From assembly GCF_036488675.1 (NCBI RefSeq), contig NZ_CP133148.1, positions 1,054,001-1,118,000 of the forward strand: a DNA stretch of 64,000 bases, written 5' to 3'. The position numbers and the translations under genes are program-made. The notes beneath the pieces were generated by a model. That model had not been told where the DNA came from and did not search any database. It worked only from the letters and a program-made list of their open reading frames with translations. The DNA comes from Sinorhizobium chiapasense. GTDB lineage: Bacteria > Pseudomonadota > Alphaproteobacteria > Rhizobiales > Rhizobiaceae. Of this stretch, positions 51,464 to 61,097 are shown one piece after another (position 1 is the stretch's first letter; every line of letters begins with the position of its first letter).

Positions 51464-53022
51464 TAGGCGTTGTCCGTGTTGAGCAACCGCAACGGCGTCA
51501 GGACAAGGATCTTCAGATCCAAGAGCAGCGACCAGTTTTCGATGTAGTAGAGGTCGAAAGCGGTGCGGAACCGGATCTTTTCGTCATTGTCGATCTCGCC
51601 GCGCCAACCGTTGATTTGTGCCCAGCCGGTCACCCCGGGCTTTACGCGATGGCGGGCGAAATAGCCCTCGACGACATCGGAATAGGTTCGGTTCCGGGTT
51701 TGCGCCAGAACGGCATGGGGCCGCGGGCCGACCAGCGAGAGTTCGCCCTTCAACACGTTGAAGATCTGCGGCAGCTCGTCGATCGAAGACTTGCGCAGGA
51801 AGCGTCCGACGGGGGTAACGCGCGGGTCTCCCTTGGTGACGGCGCTGCGAGCGGTCGGATCGCTCATATGCGCATACATCGAGCGGAACTTGTAAACCTC
51901 GATTGTTTCGTTGTTGAAGCCGTGTCGAGCCTGCTTGAAGATGATCGGCCCTGGAGACGTGACCTTGACGGCGACAGCGGCGGCAAGCATTACCGGCCAT
52001 AGGAGAATAAGCGCGACCACGCTGAAAAAAATGTCGAAACAGCGCTTCGCCACGGAGTCCCAATCGGCGATCGGCTTGTCGAAGATGTCGAGCATCGGAA
52101 CCTCTCCGACATGCGAATAGCTGCGCGGTCGGAAGCGTAGGTTGTTGGCGTGTGCCGCCAGCCGGATGTCGACCGGCAGAATCCAGAGCTTCCTCAACAG
52201 TTCGAGAATACGTTTTTCGGCAGTCAGCGGCAGCGAGATGATCAGCATGTCGATCCTCGCAAGCCGCGCGAATTCGACGAGTTCGTTGACCGTCCCCAAT
52301 TTCGGGTAGCCGGCGATCATGTTTGGTGATCGCCGCTCGTCGCGATCGTCGAAGATGCCGCAGATGCGGATGTCATTGTCGGGCTGATGTTCGATCGTGC
52401 GGATCAGGTCCTTCGCCGGCTGACCGCCACCGACGATGACCGCACGACGTTCCATAGTGCCGTTTCGGGACCAGTGGCGGATCGAATAGGCGATGAAGGC
52501 GCGTTGGGCGATAAGGAAGAGCGCGCCGCCAATGAACCATCCCGCGATCCAGACGCGGGAATATTGATGCCCGGATTTCAGAAAGAAGAGCGCGAGCGCA
52601 ATCGCGCCGAAGGCGGTCGCCCAGGCGCCAAGAACCCGCGGCGACATTCGCAGCCAGGCCCGGAGCGCCGGCACCTGATAGCCATCGGCGATCTGGACGG
52701 CCGCCACGGCGAGTGCCGAGCCGCCGGCGAGAATTGCAAGATAGACGGGCAGTTGTTCGACGGCCGGCTGCACATAGTAGGCGTTGATGCCATAACCGAT
52801 GGCGAAGAGAACGCAGAAATCGAGCAGCCGGATCAGGCCGGTGATCATGGCAGGCGAATAGGTGTCGGCGCGAAACTGAAGGGCGATCTGTCGAGCCAGC
52901 GGATTAAGCTCCGTGGCGCCTTTCTCTCCGATCGTCTCTTCGGGGGCGGCCGTCCGAATCTCGGAGATCTTCTTGCGAAGCGCTTCCGGATTGAATGCTT
53001 CGGGCCTCTCGTAGTGGTTCAT
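51460..53022 (-). CDS. Undecaprenyl-phosphate sugar phosphotransferase (WcaJ/ExoY type)
   Basis: A 520-residue polyisoprenyl-phosphate hexose-1-phosphate transferase, which starts repeat-unit synthesis on the lipid carrier. Four N-terminal membrane segments precede a nucleotide-binding-like domain ([19 protein letters not shown]). A fifth hydrophobic segment precedes the catalytic domain with [21 protein letters not shown] and [19 protein letters not shown]. The typical substrate is UDP-glucose or UDP-galactose. It begins 59 bases downstream of the GT4 gene in the same direction. Confidence 0.93.
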   Translation of the reverse strand: MNHYERPEAFNPEALRKKISEIRTAAPEETIGEKGATELNPLARQIALQFRADTYSPAMITGLIRLLDFCVLFAIGYGINAYYVQPAVEQLPVYLAILAGGSALAVAAVQIADGYQVPALRAWLRMSPRVLGAWATAFGAIALALFFLKSGHQYSRVWIAGWFIGGALFLIAQRAFIAYSIRHWSRNGTMERRAVIVGGGQPAKDLIRTIEHQPDNDIRICGIFDDRDERRSPNMIAGYPKLGTVNELVEFARLARIDMLIISLPLTAEKRILELLRKLWILPVDIRLAAHANNLRFRPRSYSHVGEVPMLDIFDKPIADWDSVAKRCFDIFFSVVALILLWPVMLAAAVAVKVTSPGPIIFKQARHGFNNETIEVYKFRSMYAHMSDPTARSAVTKGDPRVTPVGRFLRKSSIDELPQIFNVLKGELSLVGPRPHAVLAQTRNRTYSDVVEGYFARHRVKPGVTGWAQINGWRGEIDNDEKIRFRTAFDLYYIENWSLLLDLKILVLTPLRLLNTDNAY

Positions 53023-53081
53023 GGTCTCTTTCCGGCGCTGAAGTCCCTGCGCCCGGATAGCAGAAAGCCACTAAGAAACGC

Positions 53082-54251
53082 TTACGTTGTAAGCAACTGT
53101 CCTCGCGCACCGGCCGCACCGCCTGCCAGATCGCGATATAGCCGCATCACGCTCTTCGTCATAACCGACGCGGCGAAGCGGGATTTGAACGCCTGGGGAT
53201 CCGGCATCATTCTTTCGGGCCAGTCCTCTTCGACGATCGTGGCGGCCATGATCGCAGCGAGCGAATCGACCTTGGGTTCGGCAAGAGCACCGCTGTCGGC
53301 GCCGAAAACCTCCGGGATCCCGCCGACCCTTGTTGCGACGACGGGTTTACCGGCAGCAAGCGCCTCGAGAACTATGTAGGGCATCGCTTCCGCCCGCGAC
53401 GGGATGACGACCGTGCGTGCAAGTGCGAAGGCTTCTCGCGCCTTCATGGCCGGCAGCATCTTGATGCGCCGCCCCAGCCCCTTGCGCAGCTTCATCTCCG
53501 CGTATTGCTGCTGTTGCGGACCGTCGCCGATCATCAGGGCGGAGAGGGGGCGGCCGGCGATCCGCTCCGCCGCGGCAAAACTCTCCACAAACAGGTCGGG
53601 ACCCTTGAGGTCCCGCATCATACCGATATACAGAAAATCCACTGCGTCGGGCGCAACCGGAACGGGATCGAATTCGCGGTCGTCGATGCCGTTGTAAATC
53701 AGTTCGCTACGACCGGGCGGCCGGCCTACCTTTGCGAAATAGGTTTGGCGTTCGTAATCGCAGACGAAGACGAGTGCGTCGGTGAGGCGCTCCTGCAGCC
53801 GCTCGAGACGGAAAATCGCTCGACCTTTCAACGATCCTGTATCGTAATGGAGGCTGCCGCCATGGGGCGAATAGAGGCGGGCTACGCGATACTTGTTGAC
53901 CCGCAAGGCTGAACCGATGATGCGCGCAAGGACGCCACCTTTGGCGCCGTGCCCGTGCAGCACATCCGGTTGCAAACTTCTGATTTCCTTGTAGCTGCGC
54001 CAAAGGGCGACGATGTCGGATGGCCCGATGGCGCGGTGAATGGGCAGGCGCACGATTCCGAGCGCCAGATAGGGGCGGATCGCATCGAACAGGGCGTCCT
54101 CATGGGCGCCACCGGTCGTGCTGTCGCACAGGATTCCGACCTCGTGTCCGGCATCGGCGTGGGCTTCGGCAAGATCGCGCACGTGCCGGAATATGCCGCC
54201 GACCGGCGATCTGAAGCAATGAAGGATGCGCAGTGGACGTTCGCTCTGCAT
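53082..54251 (-). CDS. Glycosyltransferase family 4 (polysaccharide cluster)
   Basis: A 389-residue GT-B glycosyltransferase of the GT4 family. It has RILHCFRSPVGGIFRHVRDL at the N terminus, YIGMMRDLKGPDLFVE at the start of the donor domain, and the E-x7-E motif in SRAEAMPYIVLEALAAGKPV. It begins five bases after the exporter gene. The sugar it transfers cannot be predicted. Confidence 0.9.
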   Translation of the reverse strand: MQSERPLRILHCFRSPVGGIFRHVRDLAEAHADAGHEVGILCDSTTGGAHEDALFDAIRPYLALGIVRLPIHRAIGPSDIVALWRSYKEIRSLQPDVLHGHGAKGGVLARIIGSALRVNKYRVARLYSPHGGSLHYDTGSLKGRAIFRLERLQERLTDALVFVCDYERQTYFAKVGRPPGRSELIYNGIDDREFDPVPVAPDAVDFLYIGMMRDLKGPDLFVESFAAAERIAGRPLSALMIGDGPQQQQYAEMKLRKGLGRRIKMLPAMKAREAFALARTVVIPSRAEAMPYIVLEALAAGKPVVATRVGGIPEVFGADSGALAEPKVDSLAAIMAATIVEEDWPERMMPDPQAFKSRFAASVMTKSVMRLYRDLAGGAAGARGQLLTT

Positions 54252-54256
54252 GGATG

Positions 54257-54841
54257 TCAGAACAGCCGTTCGCGGACATAGATCGTGTCGCCGGCCATGA
54301 CCGGATCGGAAATCGGCACGCGGCCGGTAATGATGCGGCCGTTGATCTTGCGGGTGATATCGGCGTTCGACTGGTTCGCACGCGGCGAGAAGCCGCCGGC
54401 CACTGCGATCGCATTCTGGACCGTCATACCGGGAACGTAGCTATATTGGCCCGCCTGGCCGACTTCGCCCATGATGAACACCGAGCGATAGCGGTCCACC
54501 TCGATCGTGACGTCCGGATCCCGGAGAAAGCCTTCGCGCAGCTTTGCGGCGATCATGCCTTCCAGTTCCGGCAATGTATGGCCACGCGACGGTATGGCGC
54601 CGATCAGCGGGAAGGCGACATAGCCGGCCTGATCGACGGTATAGGTGCCGCTGAGACCGGCCTGTTCGAACACGTTGATGCGAAGGCGGTCGCCGCTGTC
54701 CAGCCTGTAGGGCTGAATGGTGGCCTCGCTGAACGCTTTGGGAGCCGGCTGGTAGCTCGTGCAGCCGCCGACCACTGCCGACAATATCGCCAATGCGATA
54801 GCGCGTGCTGTCTTCTTGCCTGCGGTCGACATGCGGGTCAT
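54257..54841 (-). CDS. Polysaccharide export lipoprotein (Wza/ExoF-like)
   Basis: A 194-residue outer membrane polysaccharide export protein. A hydrophobic stretch ends in lipobox VVGGC. The Poly_export domain includes YRLDSGDRLRINVFEQ, and a SLBB-like domain follows with VFIMGEVGQAGQYSYVPGMTVQNAI. It is short compared with Wza (about 380 residues), like ExoF. ATG 54841 has a GGAG site four bases upstream. It leads the minus-strand gene set and is divergent from the chain-length protein. Confidence 0.88.
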   Translation of the reverse strand: MTRMSTAGKKTARAIALAILSAVVGGCTSYQPAPKAFSEATIQPYRLDSGDRLRINVFEQAGLSGTYTVDQAGYVAFPLIGAIPSRGHTLPELEGMIAAKLREGFLRDPDVTIEVDRYRSVFIMGEVGQAGQYSYVPGMTVQNAIAVAGGFSPRANQSNADITRKINGRIITGRVPISDPVMAGDTIYVRERLF

Positions 54842-55028
54842 GGGCTCCGGAAACGATCACCTCTGGCGACGTTATCGGTCCGTTAGGGTTAATAGCCGGT
54901 AAACTCGCCCAGGAATTTTGATAGGGCGTCGGCAAGGCGTGCCACCTTAGGGTTGTGTTCATCATTAACCCTTGCGTTACCATGTTCCTTTACTTTCCGG
55001 CCGAATGAAGAAGCTTCGGAGTTGAGGC

Positions 55029-57167
55029 ATGTCGAGCATCGACGGCGGGCAGCAGGATGTGGATATAGATCTCGGTGGCCTCTTTCGTGCCGTTTGGGAG
55101 CGGCGAACCCGGGTTCTGCTCGCCACGGCGTGCGTCGCGGTCGCAGCTTTCGCCACCGCGACGATGATCGCTCCACAATATCAGAGTGAAGCGCGACTGC
55201 TGATCGAATCGCGCGAGCCGGAGTTCAGCGGAAGGAACCAGATTGCCCCCGCGGGATCCGAACGGGTTTTCGATGAATCGGGTATTTCAAGCCAGGTTCA
55301 AGTGCTGCGCTCCGCCGATCTGATCAAGCAGGTGGCGCGCAACATGAAGCTGCATGAACGCAAGGAGTTCGATCCTTCGGCCGAACCCTCGGCGCTCTCC
55401 GATCTTCTGGTGATGCTCGGCGTCAGAAAGAACCCCCTCGACTTGCCGCCCGAAGAGCGGGTGTTGAAGGAGTTCGACTCCAAGTTACAGGTCTATCAGG
55501 TCGAAAAGTCGCGGGTGATCGCCATCGCCTTCACCTCGAAAGACTCCAAGCTCGCGGCGGCCATCCCCGATGAGATGGCAAAGGTCTACTTATCCCTGCA
55601 AAGCGGCGCGAAACTCGACTCGAATTCGGAGGCAAGCCGCTGGCTGGAACCGGAAATCGCTAACCTTCGCGAAAAGGTGCGCGAGGCCGAGGCAAAAGTT
55701 GCGGCCTACCGTGCCTCGTCCGGCCTGCTGCCGACGGGCCAGACAGAAAACTTCGCCACGCGTGAGCTCACCGACATTTCGAGCGAGCTCGCCCGCGTGC
55801 GCGGCGAGCGGGCCAATGCCGAGGCACGCGCGAAAGGCGTGCGGACGGCGCTCGCCGACGGCCGTGCGCCGGACACGCTGACCGACGTCACCGGCTCGCA
55901 GATGATCCAACGGTTGAAGGAAAACGAAGCCAACGTCCGGGCGCAGATTGCGGATCTGTCGACGTCATTGCTCGACGGCCACCCGCGGCTCAAGGCATTG
56001 AAGTCGCAGCTTGAAGGCATCAGAGAGCAAATCCGCACGGAGACCCGCAAGGTTCTCGTCAGCCTCGAGAACGAAGCGAAGGTCGGGCAGTTGCGCGAAG
56101 AACAGGTGCTGCAGCGCCTCAACACGCTGAAGGCACAATCCGCGCAGGCGGGAGAGGAAGAGGTCGGCTTGCGCGCGCTGGAGCGCGAAGCAACCGCGCA
56201 GCGGCAGCTTCTCGAAACCTATCTCGCACGGTACAGGGAGGCGACATCGCGCACGGTTGCAAACGCAACGCCGGCGGATGCGCGCGTGATTTCGAATGCG
56301 GTTGTTCCAAGCACCCCGGACTTCCCCAAGATAATGCCGATCACGGTGGTCGCGGCCCTCGCCACCTTGCTGATCAGTTGTGTCGTCATCATGCTCGGCG
56401 AACTCTTCAGCGGACGGGCGCTTAAGCCCGTTTCGGTTGCGGAACCGGACGCTTCCGAACAATTGCCCGCCATTCCGGTGGAACCGGAGTCCGCGGAGCC
56501 GATGCTCGCGCTTGCGGACACCGAAGCGGCGGAACAAGACCGTGAATCCGCGGGGGATACGAAGGCAGCGGAGAGCGATTTCTCGATCGAGTTCGTTGCC
56601 GCTCACCTTCTCGACCAGAACGTCCGGATAGCCGTTTCCGTATCGCCGGGCGGCGACGAAGGGTCGACGGCGACTGTGATGCTGGCGCGGCTCCTGGCGG
56701 AGGACGGCCAGAAAGTCGTTCTCATCGATCTTTCCGGCTCGGCTTGCCCGACGCGGCTGATGGCACAATCGTCGGCGCTGCCGGGAATAACGAACCTGCT
56801 GTCGGGTGAAGTCGCCTTCGGCGAATCGATACACGCGGACCGCTTCTCGGAAGCGCATATCGTTCCCCGGGGGGATTCCGACCCGCGGACAGCAATGCGC
56901 GGCATCGAGCGGCTACAGATGATCATCGACGCGCTCACCAATGCCTATGATCTGGTCCTGATCGAGTGTGGGCCGGCGGACGCCGGCGCTGTATCCAGAA
57001 TTGCCCGGCGAGAGGGGACGGAGATCATATTGTCGGCTTCGTCCGTCAGCGAAGAGCGGATTGTGGAGCTGCTCACAGATTTCGGCGAGGCAGGATACCG
57101 CAACATCGTGCTGATGACCGGTCAGCGCGAAAGCGACCCCGATTTTCCGGATCGCCACGCGGCCTGA
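55029..57167 (+). CDS. Chain-length/Wzc-like protein with degenerate kinase domain
   Basis: A 712-residue inner-membrane protein. It has an N-terminal Wzz domain with the first membrane helix TRVLLATACVAVAAFATATM, a coiled-coil periplasmic part, a GNVR region (residues about 330-420) and a second helix ITVVAALATLLISCVVIM. The C-terminal domain looks like a bacterial tyrosine kinase ATPase. However, the Walker A place reads SPGGDEGSTAT with no lysine, the Walker A' DxD is reduced (VVLIDLSGSA), and no Tyr-rich tail exists. It probably controls polymer length or export without autophosphorylation. Confidence 0.88.
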   Translation: MSSIDGGQQDVDIDLGGLFRAVWERRTRVLLATACVAVAAFATATMIAPQYQSEARLLIESREPEFSGRNQIAPAGSERVFDESGISSQVQVLRSADLIKQVARNMKLHERKEFDPSAEPSALSDLLVMLGVRKNPLDLPPEERVLKEFDSKLQVYQVEKSRVIAIAFTSKDSKLAAAIPDEMAKVYLSLQSGAKLDSNSEASRWLEPEIANLREKVREAEAKVAAYRASSGLLPTGQTENFATRELTDISSELARVRGERANAEARAKGVRTALADGRAPDTLTDVTGSQMIQRLKENEANVRAQIADLSTSLLDGHPRLKALKSQLEGIREQIRTETRKVLVSLENEAKVGQLREEQVLQRLNTLKAQSAQAGEEEVGLRALEREATAQRQLLETYLARYREATSRTVANATPADARVISNAVVPSTPDFPKIMPITVVAALATLLISCVVIMLGELFSGRALKPVSVAEPDASEQLPAIPVEPESAEPMLALADTEAAEQDRESAGDTKAAESDFSIEFVAAHLLDQNVRIAVSVSPGGDEGSTATVMLARLLAEDGQKVVLIDLSGSACPTRLMAQSSALPGITNLLSGEVAFGESIHADRFSEAHIVPRGDSDPRTAMRGIERLQMIIDALTNAYDLVLIECGPADAGAVSRIARREGTEIILSASSVSEERIVELLTDFGEAGYRNIVLMTGQRESDPDFPDRHAA

Positions 57168-57191
57168 AGCGCACGCGCGCCGTTCAGACGC

Positions 57192-58484
57192 TCAATGCTC
57201 GTCCGCCGCAACCGCCGGCTTCTGCACTGATTGACAGCGCTGGCGCAGCCGCTGGACGAATGCGTAGGATGCTTTGTTGGTCTTTATCAGCCGCTTGGCC
57301 AGCATTGCTCCGCGATAAAAATTGGCAGCCAGGTATCCGCGGAGCGTCACGGGAAGGACGATGTCCCGCAACCGGGTTTCGATTGTGCACCACGAGCGTT
57401 TGTAGGGCTGATCGCCAATCCCGAAATCGAAGAGCGCCACGCCTTCGAGACACAGCCGCTCGATTATCCTGTAAAATAACAACTCTCCCGGGCTGCTGTC
57501 GGCGGCAATCTCCTCGTCAATCGAGCCGAACTGGCAGATGACATGATCGCCCTTGCGCGAAAGGCCGGCGATCGCAAGGATCCGGCCCTCATGCTCGTCC
57601 TTGAGGCGAATCGCGTTTAGCTCCAGCAACTGGCCGTCCGCCGCCTGACCGCGCTGCGCAAGCTGACGGAAGAAGGCGCGTGTTTTGGCATCCTGAAACA
57701 CGTCCGGCAGGCCATGCGCCTCGAAGCGTGCCGCCTTCTGGTGGAAAAAGGTTTCCAGAAGCGCGTGCGCTTCCGATGTCTCGCGGGCGACCACGTAGTC
57801 GTAGCCGCCAAGGACGGCGAGGCGCCGCTCCGATATCCGCATCTTCTTGCGTCGCCGCTTTGCGTTGAGCTGTGCCAGCGTACGTTCGATATTCCTGAGG
57901 AGCGGCAGTTGGAATGAGGAGTCGGCATTCTGCAAGGCGGGCAGCGCGGCAAGCGGGTGAACCTTCCCGCGCCACGTTTCCGGCGTCTTGTCGAGCGTGA
58001 CGATATCCGCGAACCCTCGCAGCTGGCGTTTGATTCCGCAGGTGAGCACGCGCACGAGTTCCGTAGGCGGCGTTGCATCCTGATCGGCAAACAAACCGGT
58101 GTTGAGATTGCTGTGATCGGAGCCGATAAGCCGCGCCGTGCGGAAGAGGCGTCCCCGGTCGATTTCGAGCGGCAGGATAAAGAGCGTTTGCCGGCCGCGC
58201 GCAGCGCGAACGAACAGCGTCTGACGCTCGTGCGTTTTCCGCCATGCGGCGCACCAGTCGAAGCTCTGGTGCAGCGAGTTCTGGCCGTTCTCGTCCAGTA
58301 CGCGCCACTCCGCTTCGAGCGTGTCCATGTCGGTGTGGATGGAGACCGTTATCTTTTCGGCGTCTTGTGCTTTTGAACACTGGGTCGAGACGCGATCACT
58401 CGGCAGCTGGTCGTCCAACGACGTCAAAGTAAAACAGGCATTCGTCATTTCATCTACCGTTCGGAAGCGGGCTCGTGCATCCAT
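57192..58484 (-). CDS. GNAT acetyltransferase, CelD/BcsL-like
   Basis: A 430-residue protein of the GNAT group (PF13480) often found with polysaccharide genes. Residues about 60-100 hold the pattern LHQSFDWCAAWRKTHERQTLF, and the C-terminal half has IAGLSRKGDHVICQFG and GIGDQPYKRSW. It may acetylate a sugar precursor. ATG 58448 is an alternative start; both have weak ribosome sites. It converges on the chain-length gene, with 24 bases between the stops. Confidence 0.82.
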   Translation of the reverse strand: MDARARFRTVDEMTNACFTLTSLDDQLPSDRVSTQCSKAQDAEKITVSIHTDMDTLEAEWRVLDENGQNSLHQSFDWCAAWRKTHERQTLFVRAARGRQTLFILPLEIDRGRLFRTARLIGSDHSNLNTGLFADQDATPPTELVRVLTCGIKRQLRGFADIVTLDKTPETWRGKVHPLAALPALQNADSSFQLPLLRNIERTLAQLNAKRRRKKMRISERRLAVLGGYDYVVARETSEAHALLETFFHQKAARFEAHGLPDVFQDAKTRAFFRQLAQRGQAADGQLLELNAIRLKDEHEGRILAIAGLSRKGDHVICQFGSIDEEIAADSSPGELLFYRIIERLCLEGVALFDFGIGDQPYKRSWCTIETRLRDIVLPVTLRGYLAANFYRGAMLAKRLIKTNKASYAFVQRLRQRCQSVQKPAVAADEH

Positions 58485-58683
58485 TGAAGCGTAGATGTCG
58501 CTACATTCGGCTTAATTTCGAGCCGAGTGGCGGCTCTTTCGCGGGCGACGGCAGAATGCGGTTAGCAAAGCATGAACCTCACGCCAGTAAGCTCGTGTTC
58601 CGCGGGGCGGTCGACAAGGTGACGCGAAACATAGCTGTAATCACCGGCGCGGACCTCCGCGCGTTGGAACACGCGCAGTAGCG

Positions 58684-59424
58684 TCAGTCGAGGAAGCCGG
58701 TCGCAAGCGCCCTTGCCCATTCGGGACGGTTGCGACATGCGGCAAGGCGCGACATGGTCATATGATCATAGCGTACGCAACGGAAGGTGACATTCCAGTC
58801 GCCGGCAGTGCGTTCGATGATGGCATAGCGCGCGTCCGGCGAACCGGTTTCGACCTTGTGGGGAACGGGCTCGTCGTCGTCATAGCCCGGGCAGCCGACG
58901 CTGCCGGGGTTGACGACGAGGCGGCCGTCGGCGAGCCGGACGGCCCGCGGAATGTGCGTATGGCCGCAAAGGATCACGGGATAGTCGATGTCAGCGGCGA
59001 AGCTCTCGATGATGTCGCGTCCCGCCATGTGGACTACGCCATCGGCCGTCAACGTTTCCAGCCAGTAGGTTTCATCGCTGCGCGGCGTGCCGTGACAAAG
59101 GAAAAGCGCATCTCGATAGACCAAGGTTTCAGGCAGAGCCGCAAGCCACGCAAGGTGAGACGGTTCAAGCTGGTCATGCGCGGCACGGTCGGAAGGCCCC
59201 ATACGGGCGGGATCGAGCGTGAGGAGATAACGATCGTGGTTGCCGCGGATCGCGGGGATGTCGTGTTTGCTCAGGATATCGGCGGTTCGCGCGGCGTTGA
59301 GCGGACCGCTCAGATGATCGCCGAGGTTGACGATCTCCGCGATCCCCTGCGCGGCGATGTCGGCAAGCACCGCCTCGAGCGCGAGGTCGTTGCCGTGAAT
59401 ATCGGAGATAACCGCGATCCTCAT
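58684..59424 (-). CDS. Metallophosphoesterase (YfcE/calcineurin-like)
   Basis: A 246-residue metal-dependent phosphodiesterase. The five conserved motifs are visible: DIHGNDLALEAVL, LGDHLSGP, GNHDRYLL and CGHTHIPR plus the N-terminal Asp. No signal peptide. The natural substrate is unknown. It starts 16 bases after the DUF2842 gene, so the pair is probably co-transcribed. Confidence 0.88.
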   Translation of the reverse strand: MRIAVISDIHGNDLALEAVLADIAAQGIAEIVNLGDHLSGPLNAARTADILSKHDIPAIRGNHDRYLLTLDPARMGPSDRAAHDQLEPSHLAWLAALPETLVYRDALFLCHGTPRSDETYWLETLTADGVVHMAGRDIIESFAADIDYPVILCGHTHIPRAVRLADGRLVVNPGSVGCPGYDDDEPVPHKVETGSPDARYAIIERTAGDWNVTFRCVRYDHMTMSRLAACRNRPEWARALATGFLD

Positions 59425-59440
59425 CTCATGCCCCCGGCAA

Positions 59441-59653
59441 TCAGCGGTTCTTGGCGGGCTTTTCCATCCACTTGATGATCAGCATCGCGGGGAGGATCCA
59501 CAGCAGGCCCGTCAGGAAGAAATAGATGAGATGCACCCACCAGGGCGATGTTCCGAGCAGCAGCGAAGCGAAGGTTATGGCTGCCAGCGCGTAAACGATG
59601 ACAAGGATGATGATGAGGATCGTGCCGATCAGTTTTCTGAGGCGTACGGGCAT
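59441..59653 (-). CDS. DUF2842 family small membrane protein
   Basis: A 70-residue protein with two hydrophobic helices (TILIIILVIVYALAAITFA and VHLIYFFLTGLLWILPAML) and a basic C terminus. It matches DUF2842, a family restricted to alphaproteobacteria. The function is unknown. It is upstream of the phosphoesterase gene in one unit. Confidence 0.82.
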   Translation of the reverse strand: MPVRLRKLIGTILIIILVIVYALAAITFASLLLGTSPWWVHLIYFFLTGLLWILPAMLIIKWMEKPAKNR

Positions 59654-59681
59654 TTCATTTCTTTCGGATGGCTGCGCTTCA

Positions 59682-59782
59682 CTACAGCGCCGCGCGTCTT
59701 ATCAGACGCGGCAAGGACGCTGCAGCACTTTGAATCACTGCATGTTTCCTCAAATCGACTGGCGATTTAAGGAATCATGCAG
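59682..59782 (+). repeat. RIME1-like repeat, complete copy, forward
   Basis: CTACAGCGCCGCGCGTCTTATCAG with arm to GGACGCTGCAG, linker CACTTTGAATCA, then CTGCATGTTTCC to GGAATCATGCAG. It lies between the divergent DUF2842 and ctaA genes. Confidence 0.88.
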
Positions 59783-59819
59783 TAGCCGCGACGGCATGCC
59801 GCAAAGGCCTCGGCCTTGT

Positions 59820-59842
59820 TTTGCACGGCACTCTGGTGCAAA
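59820..59842. promoter_or_regulatory. Inverted repeat upstream of ctaA
   Basis: TTTGCAC-N9-GTGCAAA, a perfect seven-base inverted repeat, lies 78 bases before the ctaA ATG. It has operator-like geometry, but I cannot name the regulator. Confidence 0.4.
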
Positions 59843-59920
59843 TCAACGGCTTTCGGGGCCGGCCGAGTGGCTACCTTGCCGCAGGTATGGCGGCGTCCCG
59901 GCGAGAAATGAGGAAAAGCC

Positions 59921-61024
59921 ATGGCCCACGTCGAGTTGGCGACAGAACAGACGCTCCTGAGGGAGATCGGCAGGACAGAGCGCAACCGTCGGCAGATCCG
60001 CGGCTGGCTCGCGGTCGTTCTCTTCGCTCTGTTTGCCCTGGTGCTCGTCGGCGGTGCGACGCGCTTGACCGAATCCGGTCTATCGATCACCGAGTGGAAG
60101 CCCATTCATGGTGTCATTCCGCCGCTTTCCGCCGAGGAATGGGAAGAGGAGTTCCGCCTCTATCAGCGCATTCCGCAATACGAACAGCTCAACAAGGGCA
60201 TGACGGTCGAGGAGTTCAAGACGATCTTCTGGTGGGAGTGGGCGCATCGATTGTTGGCGCGCACCATCGGCGTGATCTTCGCGCTGCCGCTTTTCTTCTT
60301 CTGGGTAACGGGTCGGATCGAACGACGCTTGAGGTGGCCTCTTCTCGGCATTCTGGCGCTCGGCGGCTTCCAGGGCTTCATCGGCTGGTGGATGGTCTCC
60401 TCCGGCCTCGTCGAACGCACCGAGGTCAGCCAGTACCGGCTGGCCACGCACCTCGTCATCGCCTGCCTGATCTTTGCGGGCTGCATGTGGATCCTGCGCG
60501 GTCTTTGCCAGCACTCGGGCGAGGCCGCCCCGACGAAAACGTCGCGATCGATGGCGGCAATCCTCGCTGTCATGAGCCTGTTCCAGATCTATCTCGGCGC
60601 GCTGGTGGCCGGTCTCGATGCAGGTTTCACTTACAATACCTGGCCGCTGATGGACGGCGCGATCATTCCGGGAGGGCTGTTCGTACAGCAACCCGCCTGG
60701 ATCAATCTCTTCGAGAACCCGAAGACGGTGCAATTCTTCCACCGTGCCGGCGCCTATCTGCTGTTCGCACTGGCACTGGTGCACATGCTTGCTTCATTGC
60801 GGGCGGCGCCGGAAACGACGCATGCGCGACGCTCGGTGGTCCTCTTCGCCCTGGTAACGATCCAGGCGATGATCGGCATCACGACGCTCGTGCTGGAGGT
60901 GCCGATCGGCTGGGGCGTGCTGCACCAGGCGGGCGCGCTGGTCGTGCTCGGCTTCGCCATCGCCCATTGGCGCGGCTTCGTCGGCGAGTACCCGAAATCG
61001 ACGGCGATCGAGCTCCGCAACTAA
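59921..61024 (+). CDS. ctaA: Haem A synthase
   Basis: A 367-residue membrane protein (Cox15/CtaA type) that oxidises haem O to haem A for cytochrome aa3. Eight hydrophobic segments are seen, with haem-ligand histidines in [32 protein letters not shown] and [31 protein letters not shown] is the family signature. The ATG follows a GAGGAAAA site. It is a single gene ending at a strong terminator. Confidence 0.96.
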   Translation: MAHVELATEQTLLREIGRTERNRRQIRGWLAVVLFALFALVLVGGATRLTESGLSITEWKPIHGVIPPLSAEEWEEEFRLYQRIPQYEQLNKGMTVEEFKTIFWWEWAHRLLARTIGVIFALPLFFFWVTGRIERRLRWPLLGILALGGFQGFIGWWMVSSGLVERTEVSQYRLATHLVIACLIFAGCMWILRGLCQHSGEAAPTKTSRSMAAILAVMSLFQIYLGALVAGLDAGFTYNTWPLMDGAIIPGGLFVQQPAWINLFENPKTVQFFHRAGAYLLFALALVHMLASLRAAPETTHARRSVVLFALVTIQAMIGITTLVLEVPIGWGVLHQAGALVVLGFAIAHWRGFVGEYPKSTAIELRN

Positions 61025-61041
61025 GCAAACGTGCAACGGCG

Positions 61042-61086
61042 AAAAAAAAGCCCCCCGGCAGGCGACTGTCGGGGGATCTGTTTTTT
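61042..61086. terminator. Bidirectional terminator between ctaA and argC
   Basis: CCCCCGGCAG pairs with CTGTCGGGGG (one G-U) across a GCGA loop. Eight A residues precede it and six T residues follow a short spacer, so it can end transcripts from both convergent genes. Confidence 0.88.
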
Positions 61087-61097
61087 CACTGCTTCAT

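Noticed and set aside
58475..58681. Possible 68-codon gene between the acetyltransferase and phosphoesterase genes
   Set aside because: Weak start, no ribosome site and no recognisable features.
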